A stretch of 64,000 bases of DNA. It comes from Liquorilactobacillus satsumensis DSM 16230 = JCM 12392 (GTDB lineage Bacteria > Bacillota > Bacilli > Lactobacillales > Lactobacillaceae). The notes beneath the pieces were generated by a model. That model did not search any database. It had not been told where the DNA came from and was given only the letters and a program-made list of their open reading frames with translations. The stretch lies in assembly GCF_001435195.1 (NCBI RefSeq), contig NZ_AZFQ01000054.1, positions 55,629-119,628 on the forward strand. The letters run 5' to 3'. The position numbers and the translations under genes are program-made. Below are positions 8,893 to 19,392 of the stretch, one piece after another; within the stretch, counting starts at the first letter, position 1, and each line of letters opens with the position of its first letter.

Positions 8893-9747
8893 TTAATCGC
8901 ATTTAGCATTTGTTAAGCGTTCTACAATCTTTGCTGCTGGTTCAATCCTAGTAATCCTAGCCGCAACTTCTCCTGCCATGAAAGCTCCCCGCTCTAAGTC
9001 CCCTGCTTGAACCGCTAAGCGCAACGACATATTTTGATTCTTAACAGCAAGCTTTAAAACACGGGCTCGATAACCATTTTGGGAAATTCTAATAAGGGTG
9101 GCCTTGGGATGACTTTTAATTAACAACTGACGATAATTGGGATGAAGCTGACATTCTTGTGCTGCTAAAAAAATTGTTCCAGCTTGAATTCCTGCGGCCC
9201 CTAAGTTATACATTGCTAGTGCATCTTGATAATCATAGATCCCCCCGGCTGCTAAAATCGGTTTAGCAGTCTTTAGCGCCAATTGCTGCACCAATTCTTT
9301 TGTCTGAAAATCCCCCACATGTCCACCAGCTAGTTGTCCTTCAACAATTACACCTGCAATTGGCAATGCAAACATCTTCAGTGCAATTGTTGCAGAAGGA
9401 ACAACTGGGAAAACTTGGCAACCTGCTTGGTTCAATGCTGCTAAATATAATTTGGGTGTACCTGCCCCAGTGGTGACAACCCGTACCTTCTCATAACAGA
9501 TAACTTTACACAATTCTTCAATGTTATCATCCTGTAACATTAGATTTACCCCAAAGGCAGACTTCGTCAATTCTTTAACCTGCGTAATCATTTTTTGCAA
9601 TTGTTGTGCCGAGCGCCCCCCACTACCAATAATTCCCAAAGCACCGCTATTTGAGACCGCCGCCACTAATTCTGGGTTACTAGCCCAAGCCATGCCACCT
9701 TGAAAAACTGGATATTTCAATCCTAATTTCTGATACCAAAGACTCAT
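8893..9747 (-). CDS. FabK-like flavin enoyl-thioester reductase (nitronate monooxygenase superfamily)
   Basis: About 284 residues, counted from ATG 9747, which overlaps the stop of the preceding gene (ATGA). The protein reads like FabK, the FMN enoyl-ACP reductase II: it begins KYPVFQGGMAWASNPELV, then GALGIIGSGG, VVTTGAGTPK, VVPSATIALKM, VEGQLAGGHVGD (the glycine-histidine segment near the active site) and AAGGIYDYQDALAMYNLGAAG for phosphate binding. Family members reduce enoyl thioesters with NAD(P)H or oxidise nitronates. With a thiolase, dehydrogenase and hydratase in the same operon, reduction of an enoyl-CoA is the favoured role. It is slightly shorter than typical FabK (about 310-320). 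Substrate carrier (CoA or ACP) is unknown. Confidence 0.75.
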   Translation of the reverse strand: MSLWYQKLGLKYPVFQGGMAWASNPELVAAVSNSGALGIIGSGGRSAQQLQKMITQVKELTKSAFGVNLMLQDDNIEELCKVICYEKVRVVTTGAGTPKLYLAALNQAGCQVFPVVPSATIALKMFALPIAGVIVEGQLAGGHVGDFQTKELVQQLALKTAKPILAAGGIYDYQDALAMYNLGAAGIQAGTIFLAAQECQLHPNYRQLLIKSHPKATLIRISQNGYRARVLKLAVKNQNMSLRLAVQAGDLERGAFMAGEVAARITRIEPAAKIVERLTNAKCD

Positions 9748-10487
9748 CTTTCTTCCATCCTTTGATACTGTGCTGGTAGCCAGTAACCTTGACGAGTTCC
9801 ATTTACTGCCAACACTTGCCCTGTTTTTTGAGTAGAAAGGACGTGTTGTATGATAAAGTCTGCTACTTGTGCAGCCGTTCCCAACTGCCACATTGATGGC
9901 AAACTTCCATTTTTTTGTCTAAATTTCTCTAAAACTGGCCTCGTCATTGCCGTTATAGCCGCAGGGGCGACAGCATTAACATAAATTTGTTTTCTTTTTA
10001 ACTCCGCCGCTAGTGTGTACGTCATTCCAACCAAAGCGGCTTTGGCAGCACTATAATTTGCTTGTCCCGGATTACCCTTTAGACCTGCTTGTGAAGTAAT
10101 ATTGACAATGTGTCCTCCAGGAACAATTTTAGCGGTTAATCTTGAGGTCACATTATATACACCGGTTAAATCGGTTGCAATCACTGTATCCCATTGTTCA
10201 TCCGTCATCTTTGACCACCAGTTATCAGCGATCGTCCCAGCGTTATTAACAAGGACATTTAATCGATCGATTTTCTGGAGTTCTTGCTCTAAAATTTTAC
10301 GGTCACGGACATCAAAACAAACAGTTGTGCAGCGCTCTCCTTGAGGTGCCAATTCCAACTTGCGTTGCTGCAGTTCAGTAGCATTGCGCCCGTGTAAAAT
10401 CACATCATATCCATATGAATATGCCTTTTGCGCAAGTGCCCAGCCAATTCCTTTGGTTGCACCTGTAATTAATATTTTCTTTGTCAT
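9744..10487 (-). CDS. Short-chain dehydrogenase, FabG-like 3-oxoacyl reductase
   Basis: A 247-residue classical SDR. The cofactor motif is TGATKGIG at residues 8-15, followed by NNAG near residue 86, the catalytic serine in VNITSQAG, and YSAAK at about 145-149. The residues fit an NADPH-dependent 3-oxoacyl reductase. It starts 4 bases after the MaoC-like gene and overlaps the FabK-like gene by 4 bases, so the three are probably translated as a coupled set. It would reduce the ketoacyl-CoA made by the thiolase to the hydroxyacyl form. A dedicated ACP substrate is unlikely because no acyl carrier protein gene is in the operon. Confidence 0.82.
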   Translation of the reverse strand: MTKKILITGATKGIGWALAQKAYSYGYDVILHGRNATELQQRKLELAPQGERCTTVCFDVRDRKILEQELQKIDRLNVLVNNAGTIADNWWSKMTDEQWDTVIATDLTGVYNVTSRLTAKIVPGGHIVNITSQAGLKGNPGQANYSAAKAALVGMTYTLAAELKRKQIYVNAVAPAAITAMTRPVLEKFRQKNGSLPSMWQLGTAAQVADFIIQHVLSTQKTGQVLAVNGTRQGYWLPAQYQRMEER

Positions 10488-10491
10488 CTTC

Positions 10492-10785
10492 CTACTCCCA
10501 TGTTCCTGTAATATATTTTGAATAACCGTTTGGGTCCGTTACTTCTACTTGAGTACGCGTTATTTTAAGCTTGATAACCGTGTTAACTTTAATTACATTA
10601 TGGAAAATAAGCGCCATTTTCTGTGGACTTTTACAGAAACGCGCACTGCATTCCTTTTCTAGGTACCCTAAAAGCAGATTTCCAGGAACAATCCCTTGGG
10701 CTCCCTTATGTTTAGGATTTTGGTCACCTGCAATTACCAAGTAGTCTGCAAGTATTTCCCGGGTTATTCTAAATTCTGGCTGCAT
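10492..10785 (-). CDS. Short MaoC-like hot-dog hydratase/dehydratase
   Basis: A 97-residue protein, short for the family (about 130-150). It carries the MaoC/hydratase-2 signature: DYLVIAGDQNPKH at residues 14-26 has the catalytic Asp and His in the GD-x-NP-x-H arrangement, followed by GIVPGNLLLGYL for the central helix. The segment usually found between NPxH and the helix is shortened. The start ATG 10785 has GGAGGAATCGTGGA before it and overlaps the 3' end of the preceding gene by 17 bases. It would hydrate or dehydrate a hydroxyacyl-/enoyl-CoA, linking the SDR and the FabK-like enzyme. The upstream 120-residue protein may be a partner subunit. Confidence 0.65.
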   Translation of the reverse strand: MQPEFRITREILADYLVIAGDQNPKHKGAQGIVPGNLLLGYLEKECSARFCKSPQKMALIFHNVIKVNTVIKLKITRTQVEVTDPNGYSKYITGTWE

Positions 10786-11131
10786 TCCACGATTCCTCCG
10801 TTAATAATTTTAACTTAACTGTCCCTATTAATTGCTCCTGTTGTCTGATCTTTAGTTCAAGTGTGGGAATATATTTTCCGTGTTGCGTTTTATGTTCATT
10901 CAACAATGTCAACTCCAAGGCTAGTGCAGCATTTGAAACAAGCTTAGCACTATCCAGACTAACCTCTTCTTCTAGCAAATAAGCAGCAGCATTTTTTAAG
11001 TATTTCGGTAAACTTAATTTTTGCCAGAGCAGCGGTGCCCAGCCCAAACATCCAGTAGCTTCAAAGAACTCTTGGTAAGTTTTCAACTGTTGCTGCTCAA
11101 ACTCAATTTTCTGGTTCCTCAATAACTTCAA
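10769..11131 (-). CDS. Small protein of unknown function, possible hot-dog partner subunit
   Basis: I do not recognise this 120-residue protein. It has no membrane segment or signal peptide. The first half is helical and polar; the second half (residues 70-115) alternates hydrophobic and charged residues like a beta sheet, as in a hot-dog domain. Start is the TTG at 11131, which overlaps the stop of the thiolase gene (TTGA), with GGGAAGGTG before it. Its 3' end overlaps the MaoC-like gene. Two-part dehydratases built from an inactive and an active hot-dog subunit exist (for example HadA/HadB of actinobacteria), so a regulatory or structural partner role is a reasonable guess. Confidence 0.6.
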   Translation of the reverse strand: MKLLRNQKIEFEQQQLKTYQEFFEATGCLGWAPLLWQKLSLPKYLKNAAAYLLEEEVSLDSAKLVSNAALALELTLLNEHKTQHGKYIPTLELKIRQQEQLIGTVKLKLLTEESWNAARI

Positions 11132-12288
11132 TTAAATTCACCTTCCCAAAATTGATTACCAATTAACATACTCATCCCCATTCCCCCAGCAACACAAAGT
11201 GTAACTAGTCCTAAGGCAGGACCTGATTTGCGATTTAAACTATTTAGCAAGCGTGCCATCAAAATCGCCCCCGTAGCACCATATGGATGTCCATATGCTA
11301 GTGCTCCTCCGAGTGGATTGAGTTGTTCCGCTTCAATTCCAAGTTCTTTTTGACACAAAATACTTTGAACCGCAAAGGCCTCATTCAACTCAACAACATC
11401 AAGATCAGCAATTTGGAGTTGATGCTTGGCTAATAATTTTTCAGTCGCAATAATCGGTCCCCGCAAAAACTCAACTGGGTTTAAGCCCACAATGACCTGA
11501 TCAAGTAAATATCCCTGAACCTGTTTGCCTTGCTGATATTTTTCTAAGATAACGGTCGCTGCTCCATCATTAATAGGACAGCTATTCCCTGCTGTAGCTG
11601 TTCCTTCTTCCGTAAAAACTGGTTGCAATTGGCTTAACTTTGCTAGTGAAGTCTCAAATCGAGGGCTTTCATCCTGCCAAAGAGTTTTAATTTCAGTTTG
11701 AAAAGGGACAATCTCAGCTTGAATCAGTTTTTGTTCAAACGCTACTCGTGCTTTTTGCTGACTATGATAAGCGTATTCATCCTGCTGTAATCGTGAAACA
11801 TGATATTTTTTGCTCATCAAATCAGCAACAACTCCCATTTCCAAGTCTGGATACCCTGCTGGAACCATCGGATAGCGCTTGAGTGGCTGTTTTGTCTGCG
11901 GATCAAGCACTGTTAGCGCTGTCGAAGTGCTTTCCACCCCACCTGCAAGAACAGCTTTGGCCGCACCACTTATAATCTGCTGTGCTCCTTGGGCAAGTGC
12001 AACTAATCCAGAAGCACACTGACAATCAACTGTCACAGCGGGAATTAATGGCGAGATTCCCGCTGCAAGCGCACAGCGACGTGCCAAGTTGCCGCCTAAG
12101 TTGGTAACATTGCCTAAAATAACCTGTTCAATTTGCGCCGCAGAAAAATTTTCTAGCTGCTGTAACTGCCCTGTAACTAATGCTTGAAACAAGTCTTCTG
12201 GCTTTTGGGCACCATATATCCCACGAATCTTTCCAATTGGCAGCCTTTTAGCACTAAGAATACTAACCAATGTTTCTTCTTTTTTCAT
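11128..12288 (-). CDS. Thiolase family protein (acetyl-CoA acyltransferase)
   Basis: About 386 residues with every thiolase active-site element: the nucleophilic cysteine in DCQCASGL near residue 85, the NEAFA segment, the catalytic histidine in GGALAYGHPYGATGA, and the C-terminal cysteine in CVAGGMGMS. Start ATG 12288 is chosen over an ATG six bases upstream because AGGAG then lies 7 bases away; it also forms ATGA with the stop of the ligase gene. Thiolases either condense acyl-CoA with acetyl-CoA or cleave 3-ketoacyl-CoA. The reductase genes beside it favour the condensing direction. It is distinct from the mevalonate-pathway thiolase by context only. Confidence 0.85.
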   Translation of the reverse strand: MKKEETLVSILSAKRLPIGKIRGIYGAQKPEDLFQALVTGQLQQLENFSAAQIEQVILGNVTNLGGNLARRCALAAGISPLIPAVTVDCQCASGLVALAQGAQQIISGAAKAVLAGGVESTSTALTVLDPQTKQPLKRYPMVPAGYPDLEMGVVADLMSKKYHVSRLQQDEYAYHSQQKARVAFEQKLIQAEIVPFQTEIKTLWQDESPRFETSLAKLSQLQPVFTEEGTATAGNSCPINDGAATVILEKYQQGKQVQGYLLDQVIVGLNPVEFLRGPIIATEKLLAKHQLQIADLDVVELNEAFAVQSILCQKELGIEAEQLNPLGGALAYGHPYGATGAILMARLLNSLNRKSGPALGLVTLCVAGGMGMSMLIGNQFWEGEFN

Positions 12289-13604
12289 GACCATTCTCCT
12301 TGTTGATATAAATTTACCAATTTTGTTCTTGAGATTTTTTGATTTAGTGACCGTGGGATGTGCTTCACAAATAAATATTCCTGTGGCAGCTTATAACTAG
12401 GTAAACTTCGTGCAAGCCGTGCCTGTAATTTTTTACGGGAATTTTGACCGCGGACTATTGCGACTACCTTTTCCCCATAAACCGCATCAGGTACCCCAAA
12501 AACTACCACTTCTTCAACCAGTTCAGCTATCAAGTTCTCAATTTCACGTGGGTAAAGCCGATTACCTCCATGATTAATAACTTCACTCTTACGTGCCCAG
12601 ATAAAAAGACGCTCATTTTTAAAACAGCCAACATCATCGGTCTGAACAAAGTCTGTCCGTTGCCGTGTTTCACCGAGGTAACCTTGAAATACATACGGAC
12701 TTTTAACCTGCACACATGTTTCTTTAAACGCAAGCTGGACTCCTGCAAACAGCTGCCCGACACATCCAGGTTGTTTTTGAAAAACAATTTTTTGCCAAGC
12801 TACTAAACTCGTTTCCGAAGAACCATAAAGTTCATAAAAATTCTGAGTAGGATGTTCAGCACGCCATTGCGTTACTAGGGTTTGAGTTAATTCTCCTCCA
12901 CAAGTTACAATTCCGGCCGCAATATCGAAAAAATGTTTAGTTGTGACTTGTAAGCTGGAAGCCAGCTGTTGTGACAACATTGTTGGTACTGTAAATAGGA
13001 TTAAATTTCCATCTTCTTTCGAACGATTGACAGTTGTATCCAAATAGAACTGCTTACCTAAATACAGACTTAAAATTAAAGTATGCATTCCTAGCGATGT
13101 CGTCAATGGACTAGGCGTCGCAAGACACGTATATTGGTCTAGCGCAAATACTTCACGACAGGCAGTGAACCCATGGCACCAGGAAGCCCAATCTCTTTGA
13201 TATACCTTACTGTTACCGGTTGTGCCAGAAGTCATGCCTAAAAATAACAAGTTGGCAGCGCGCTTTCCCTTGGGGATTTCCCTAGTAATTGCTGCTGCGT
13301 TAAGATCATCCATGAATTGCCAGTATCCCGCAATTTTTTCCAATAGCTGCTCGATTTGCACTAGGTCATGTCGATTAACTACAATCGGAATTTTTTTAGC
13401 CACGTGAATCGCCAAAAAACGACAAATAAAATCGATACTTTGCTCTCCTACCACTACGATATAAGGTTTGACCAAGTTGGCTGTCCTTAATATTTCATGG
13501 ACACGTTTTGCCAAATCAATATATCTATATTGTCTTGTAGCTCCAACAACTGCAATTTGTGTTTGATACTTTGCCAAAAGCTGTTCTGGACAAAAAAAAT
13601 CCAT
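12285..13604 (-). CDS. AMP-forming acyl-CoA synthetase
   Basis: A 439-residue member of the ANL adenylating family, shorter than usual (about 500-560), with an abbreviated N-terminal part. Motifs: the ATP loop TSGTTGNSKV near residue 127, YELYGSSET, QTDDVG in place of TGDxG, the hinge region with NHGGNRLYPREIE, and a C-terminal SLNQKISRTKL containing the adenylation lysine. It should activate a carboxylic acid to its CoA ester in the cytoplasm. The chain length is not evident. It is the first gene of a six-gene operon, with AAGAGG before ATG 13604, and would supply the primer for the thiolase cycle or salvage its product. Confidence 0.8.
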   Translation of the reverse strand: MDFFCPEQLLAKYQTQIAVVGATRQYRYIDLAKRVHEILRTANLVKPYIVVVGEQSIDFICRFLAIHVAKKIPIVVNRHDLVQIEQLLEKIAGYWQFMDDLNAAAITREIPKGKRAANLLFLGMTSGTTGNSKVYQRDWASWCHGFTACREVFALDQYTCLATPSPLTTSLGMHTLILSLYLGKQFYLDTTVNRSKEDGNLILFTVPTMLSQQLASSLQVTTKHFFDIAAGIVTCGGELTQTLVTQWRAEHPTQNFYELYGSSETSLVAWQKIVFQKQPGCVGQLFAGVQLAFKETCVQVKSPYVFQGYLGETRQRTDFVQTDDVGCFKNERLFIWARKSEVINHGGNRLYPREIENLIAELVEEVVVFGVPDAVYGEKVVAIVRGQNSRKKLQARLARSLPSYKLPQEYLFVKHIPRSLNQKISRTKLVNLYQQGEWS

Positions 13605-13698
13605 TAATTGTAAACCTCTTTTTTAATAAGGTTAACAATTAACGGATGGAAATACAATCTCTTTTGCTTTTATTTACAACTTCAGTGCAATCAGTTGC

Positions 13699-15090
13699 TT
13701 AATGACTGACATGCTCCTTATACTTTTCATAGTCAATTTCTACCTGTTGCGCGTATCTAACAGCCCATTTCGCCATTAACTTGTCAAAATCAACCGTCTC
13801 TTCAAGGTATCCTTGAAGCATTGGAGCAGTTGGGCTGTGGAAGTGACTGAAAGCCAGCAAAAGGCCACAAACCTCAGCATAAAGTTTATAACCAGACCAA
13901 TCCATTTTTTCAAGGTTAAATGAGCCCTTCATATCCCTGAATTGACGTACATAATAACTCCGCTGTCCGCTGCTCAGGCTGCCCAAAAAAGGATCCGAGG
14001 CTGCTTGCATTATTTTTTGCGCCTTAATAATGCGATTTCCTTCACCAATTTCGCGGTGAAGATCAAGATCCAGCTCCAACGGAATAAAGGAGTCCCTTGT
14101 TGGCAAAGCTTCCTTAACCTGCAGTACCAAATGACTTCCATCATTAGCTGTCAGTAGCAGTAAGTAACACCGCGTTCCAAAACTGCCGACACCCACACTG
14201 TGACGAATTACATCTGTAATCTGGTACTGTAATAACAGCACGCGCACGCTTTCTGGAACAGTCGCGCGATACTCACTAAAAGCCGCTTTAAATTGCTCCA
14301 TCTTTTTTTCACTTACTCGAACTGAACGCGGTGCAGCTTCAATAAAGACCCTGTGTCCATCAGCATTAAGCGTCGTAAACTTACGCAAGACTTTATTCAA
14401 ATCGTTTTTTGTAGCTTTCTCAATCACGCTTGTCAGCGGTTTTTCAAACTCGCCGCCCGCTTGTTCGCGTACAATTTTAGCTAACAGTTGCACTTTGGGT
14501 GAGAGGTAAAAACGGTCCATCAATTTCAGCGAACCTGAATAAGTGATAGCCGCACGATAAGCTGCACTCACCTTCTTAAGGAGCTTACTTAACTTCTTGT
14601 TTTTAAAACCATTTTCATTACCAGCTAAATAAACACTTACTAATAAGCGGCGCAAATCATTCTCCCAGTTATCAATTCTGGCTTCATCAAAATCATTAAG
14701 ATCAAACAAAAGCTGGCGTTCCGGTGATGCATAAAAACCATAATTTCCTAAATGAGCATCTCCGCAAATCAAAACTGGAATGCCAGTGTGCACCTGATTT
14801 GCTAAATCAAAATCCATCAATCCTGCAGTCCCACGGTAAAAGGAAAAAGTATTCTGAAGCATGCGTTCCCTGCGCAGCGGCAACAACTCAGGAATTAAGC
14901 CAGTTTCAACAGCTTCAATTATCTTAACTGCATCACGTTTCACTTCCTGATATGCAGTTAACTTTTCAACAGAAACTGCTTGAAATTTTTGTTGACCGCT
15001 CTTAATCAGCTCTTCACGTGTCTTTGAAACACTAATCTGACCAAGGTCAAGAATTATTTTTTTTGCCATTTGCATCGCTTCCCTATTCAT
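13699..15090 (-). CDS. DUF2252 family protein
   Basis: A 463-residue cytoplasmic protein of the uncharacterised DUF2252 family. Typical features are the RMLQNTFSFYRGTAGLMDFD segment, the GDAHLGNYG motif at about residues 119-127 and FDLNDFDEA soon after, arranged like the catalytic loop and metal-binding DFD of the kinase/aminoglycoside phosphotransferase fold. A phosphotransferase-like activity is therefore plausible but unproven. The start is uncertain: ATG 15090, 15075 or 15069 are all in frame with only weak binding sites (AGGGAAG). It stands alone between the ligase operon and the terminator at 15217-15254. Confidence 0.8.
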   Translation of the reverse strand: MNREAMQMAKKIILDLGQISVSKTREELIKSGQQKFQAVSVEKLTAYQEVKRDAVKIIEAVETGLIPELLPLRRERMLQNTFSFYRGTAGLMDFDLANQVHTGIPVLICGDAHLGNYGFYASPERQLLFDLNDFDEARIDNWENDLRRLLVSVYLAGNENGFKNKKLSKLLKKVSAAYRAAITYSGSLKLMDRFYLSPKVQLLAKIVREQAGGEFEKPLTSVIEKATKNDLNKVLRKFTTLNADGHRVFIEAAPRSVRVSEKKMEQFKAAFSEYRATVPESVRVLLLQYQITDVIRHSVGVGSFGTRCYLLLLTANDGSHLVLQVKEALPTRDSFIPLELDLDLHREIGEGNRIIKAQKIMQAASDPFLGSLSSGQRSYYVRQFRDMKGSFNLEKMDWSGYKLYAEVCGLLLAFSHFHSPTAPMLQGYLEETVDFDKLMAKWAVRYAQQVEIDYEKYKEHVSH

Positions 15091-15216
15091 TGTCCGGCGT
15101 CTTCACTATTGGCATTCTCAACACCTAATGCTACCAATCTCATTCATTGTAACGCAATTTTTGTTTTTGCTGGTCAGTTTTGAGTTGAACGTTACCAGGT
15201 AATTGCTAACTGTCAC

Positions 15217-15254
15217 AAAAAACAGGATTCGGTAAAAAACCAAATCCTGTTTTA
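15217..15254 (-). terminator. Intrinsic terminator after the YczE-like gene
   Basis: Arms AAAACAGGATT (15219-15229) and AATCCTGTTTT (15243-15253) around an A/T-rich loop, followed by a run of six T on the minus strand. It closes the transcript that contains the YczE-like gene and the beta-glucoside genes. Confidence 0.8.
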
Positions 15255-15356
15255 TTCTTTATAAGTGGTCTATCTTATATTGAACTACATAAAGCCTGCT
15301 TAATAATTTATTGAGTGGCGCAATTTCTATTTGAAATCTGAATCCAACAACAATTC

Positions 15357-15968
15357 TCAGCTTTTTATTCCTAGCCGATTAAAACAACACCTGACAAATT
15401 TATCTCTGAAAAAACTAATCAGCGGTCCAACAGAAAAAGCAAGGATAACAGTCCCGACATTAATTGGTCCATTTAACAAAAAAGCAGTGACGGCAATTAT
15501 AGTATCCAAAATCATTCTAAAAATTGCCATTTCCCCTTTAAAATATTTTACTAAGGCATAGGCGATCGAATCATATGGTACCATTCCCATATTGCATTCC
15601 ATATATATAGACATTCCAAACGTAATGATCAATGCACCTAAAATAAAAACGAATAAATTAGTAAGAATTGATGTAATTGGTTCAAGATTTTTTTCAATTA
15701 ACCAAGTAAAGAACTCTAGAATATATCCAAAAGACACGATTGGAATGACCGAGCCCACACCGATATTTTCTCTTTTGAAAATAAAGATAAATCCACCAAT
15801 TACCAGTTGAATCAGCAAAGTAACAGTTCCTAACTGTATTCCCGATTGTTGCGATACCGCAATACAAAAAGCATTAAACGGATCAATCCCCAAACCAGTG
15901 TAGTTACACAGTGCTGTGCCAAAAGCTAAAATTATAATACCTATCAAAAAAACTATGATTTTTTTCAT
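15357..15968 (-). CDS. YczE/YyaS/YitT-type membrane protein
   Basis: A 203-residue integral membrane protein with about five hydrophobic segments and the family features: an N-terminal FGTALCNYTGLGIDPFNAF segment and a second half repeating it (FGMSIYMECNMGMVPYDSIAYAL). The family is of unknown function and is common in Firmicutes. ATG 15968 has AAGGAAAGTATT before it. It sits 41 bases after the GH1 gene and ends at a terminator, so it may be the last gene of the beta-glucoside operon. No functional link to sugar uptake is known to me. Confidence 0.8.
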   Translation of the reverse strand: MKKIIVFLIGIIILAFGTALCNYTGLGIDPFNAFCIAVSQQSGIQLGTVTLLIQLVIGGFIFIFKRENIGVGSVIPIVSFGYILEFFTWLIEKNLEPITSILTNLFVFILGALIITFGMSIYMECNMGMVPYDSIAYALVKYFKGEMAIFRMILDTIIAVTAFLLNGPINVGTVILAFSVGPLISFFRDKFVRCCFNRLGIKS

Positions 15969-16009
15969 AATACTTTCCTTCTAAATATTATTACGATATC
16001 CATTTTTTA

Positions 16010-17491
<1,482 letters not shown>

Positions 17492-17507
17492 TCAGCTTCC
17501 TTTACTA

Positions 17508-19361
17508 CTATTTCTTCTTTGCAACCAAGTTCAACAATTCCTCACCAGCATTAATGTTATCCTTAGCAGTTTTGTTAATTTTTTCATACATGTCTGTGTT
17601 AGTAATAATCACTGGCGTCACGATGTCATAACCCGCCTGTCTGATTTCTTTCATATCAAATTTCAGTAACAGGTCCCCCTTGTTAATACTGTCTCCTTTA
17701 TTAACTAAAACTTCAAAGCCTTTACCATTCAATTTAACAGTATCCAAACCGACATGAATCAGGACTTCACATCCGTCATAACTTTTCAGCCCAATCGCAT
17801 GTTTCGTAGCAAAAGTAGCACTAACTACTCCTGCAAATGGCGCCACAACTTCGCCACGTGTGGGTTGGATAGCAATTCCATCACCCATCATTTTTTCTGA
17901 GAACACACCATCTTTGACATCTTGCAACTGAATAACATCACCTGAGACTGGACTGTCAATCGTTTGATCTGCAGCGATTCTTGTCACTAGTTTTTCATCT
18001 AGCTCTACTTTTTCGTCCTGCTTTTTCACAGGAATATCCTCAAACCCAATTATTGGAGTGAGCACAAATGCCACTACAAAGGACGCAACGGAACTGATTA
18101 TGAAGTAAATAAACGTTGCCCCTAAAAATAGTGGAATCCCGGCAATTGGTCCGGTCCCCATTCCTAGTGCTGTTACTTTAAAGTATCCCGCAATTGCACC
18201 GCCGACTGCACCGCCTGCTGAAACAGCAATTAATGGTCGTTTTAACTTAGAAGTTACCCCAAATAATGCTGGTTCAGTAATTCCAATAATTGCGTTCAAA
18301 GCTGCAGCCCCCGCGATGGCTTTGAATTCTTCGTTTTTAGTTTTCAAAAAGACTGCAAAGGTTGCACCTGCCTCAGCTGAATTCGACGCAACTGTGGGAC
18401 CCATAATATAATCGACGCCATATTTAGATAAGGACTGCACCATCACTGGTCCAAACCCGACATGCATTCCCATAATTACCAAGTAAGGATAGGCGAGTCC
18501 AAAAAGGATTCCAGCAATTACTCCATACTTCAAATACAGTTGGATAAAGCCCTGACCAATTGCGTCACCAACAACCGTTCCGATTGGTCCAATTACAATG
18601 AGAACAATTGGAGCAACAATTAAAACCGTTAAGACTGGGACAAGAATCATTCTCAAAATCTTAGGAACGACTTTGTTCAACCATTTTTCCACATACGACA
18701 TCAATAAAATCCCAAAGATAATTGGTAACACACTACTCGAATAACTAGCATTGGTGACTGGAATTCCTATGAATTTTAACGAATTTGAATGTGCCATCAT
18801 TGTTATTAAATTCGGATGTAGCAAAATTCCGGCAATTGCCACCGCAATATATTGATTGCATTTAAATCTTGCAGCTGTACTAATTGCTAATAAGATTGGC
18901 AAGAAGTAGAAAGCTGAATCGGAAAAAATATTCAAAAATTTATATAGATCACTACTTGTCGATACTAATTTATAAAACATCAGAAAAATCATAATACCTT
19001 TTAACAACCCAGCACCAACAATTGCCGGAATGATTGGCGTAAATATCCCTGATAATGTATCTAAAAATCTATCAATGAGGTTCCCATTATTTTTTTCAAC
19101 ACCATCACTGTCCACTTTTCCAACTAAAGGAACAAACTGATCATACACATCAACTACTTTGCCCCCTAAAACGACTTGTAGTTGATTGCCAACAATGTTA
19201 ACTCCCAGAACATTTTTCAACGACTGAATTTCATTTTTTTTGATGCTTTTCGTGTCATTGACTGACACCCTTAGCCGAGTAACACAATGTGTCACACTGC
19301 TAACATTTTTTTTACCACCGAGCAACCTCAAAATCTCCATGGCTAATTGTTTATCATCCAT
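17508..19361 (-). CDS. Beta-glucoside PTS transporter, EIIBCA
   Basis: A 617-residue membrane permease that phosphorylates beta-glucosides during uptake. Domain order is EIIB (phosphorylated Cys in SVTHCVTRLRV), EIIC (about ten membrane segments, residues 100-450, with the NAIIGITEPALFGV segment), then EIIA (residues 480-617, with the active His in LIHVGLDTV). The frame runs a little further upstream, but ATG 19361 has GAGGG at a good distance. GH1 follows and an RpiR regulator precedes it. The substrate could be cellobiose, salicin or arbutin. Confidence 0.92.
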   Translation of the reverse strand: MDDKQLAMEILRLLGGKKNVSSVTHCVTRLRVSVNDTKSIKKNEIQSLKNVLGVNIVGNQLQVVLGGKVVDVYDQFVPLVGKVDSDGVEKNNGNLIDRFLDTLSGIFTPIIPAIVGAGLLKGIMIFLMFYKLVSTSSDLYKFLNIFSDSAFYFLPILLAISTAARFKCNQYIAVAIAGILLHPNLITMMAHSNSLKFIGIPVTNASYSSSVLPIIFGILLMSYVEKWLNKVVPKILRMILVPVLTVLIVAPIVLIVIGPIGTVVGDAIGQGFIQLYLKYGVIAGILFGLAYPYLVIMGMHVGFGPVMVQSLSKYGVDYIMGPTVASNSAEAGATFAVFLKTKNEEFKAIAGAAALNAIIGITEPALFGVTSKLKRPLIAVSAGGAVGGAIAGYFKVTALGMGTGPIAGIPLFLGATFIYFIISSVASFVVAFVLTPIIGFEDIPVKKQDEKVELDEKLVTRIAADQTIDSPVSGDVIQLQDVKDGVFSEKMMGDGIAIQPTRGEVVAPFAGVVSATFATKHAIGLKSYDGCEVLIHVGLDTVKLNGKGFEVLVNKGDSINKGDLLLKFDMKEIRQAGYDIVTPVIITNTDMYEKINKTAKDNINAGEELLNLVAKKK

Positions 19362-19392
19362 TTTTATTCCCTCACTTTTCAATGAATTATCT

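Noticed and set aside
8893-9747. FabK-like protein as a plain nitronate monooxygenase
   Set aside because: The residues follow FabK (GGMAW, AGGHVGD region) and the neighbours are thioester enzymes. The alternative is kept as a risk in the entry, but it is less likely.
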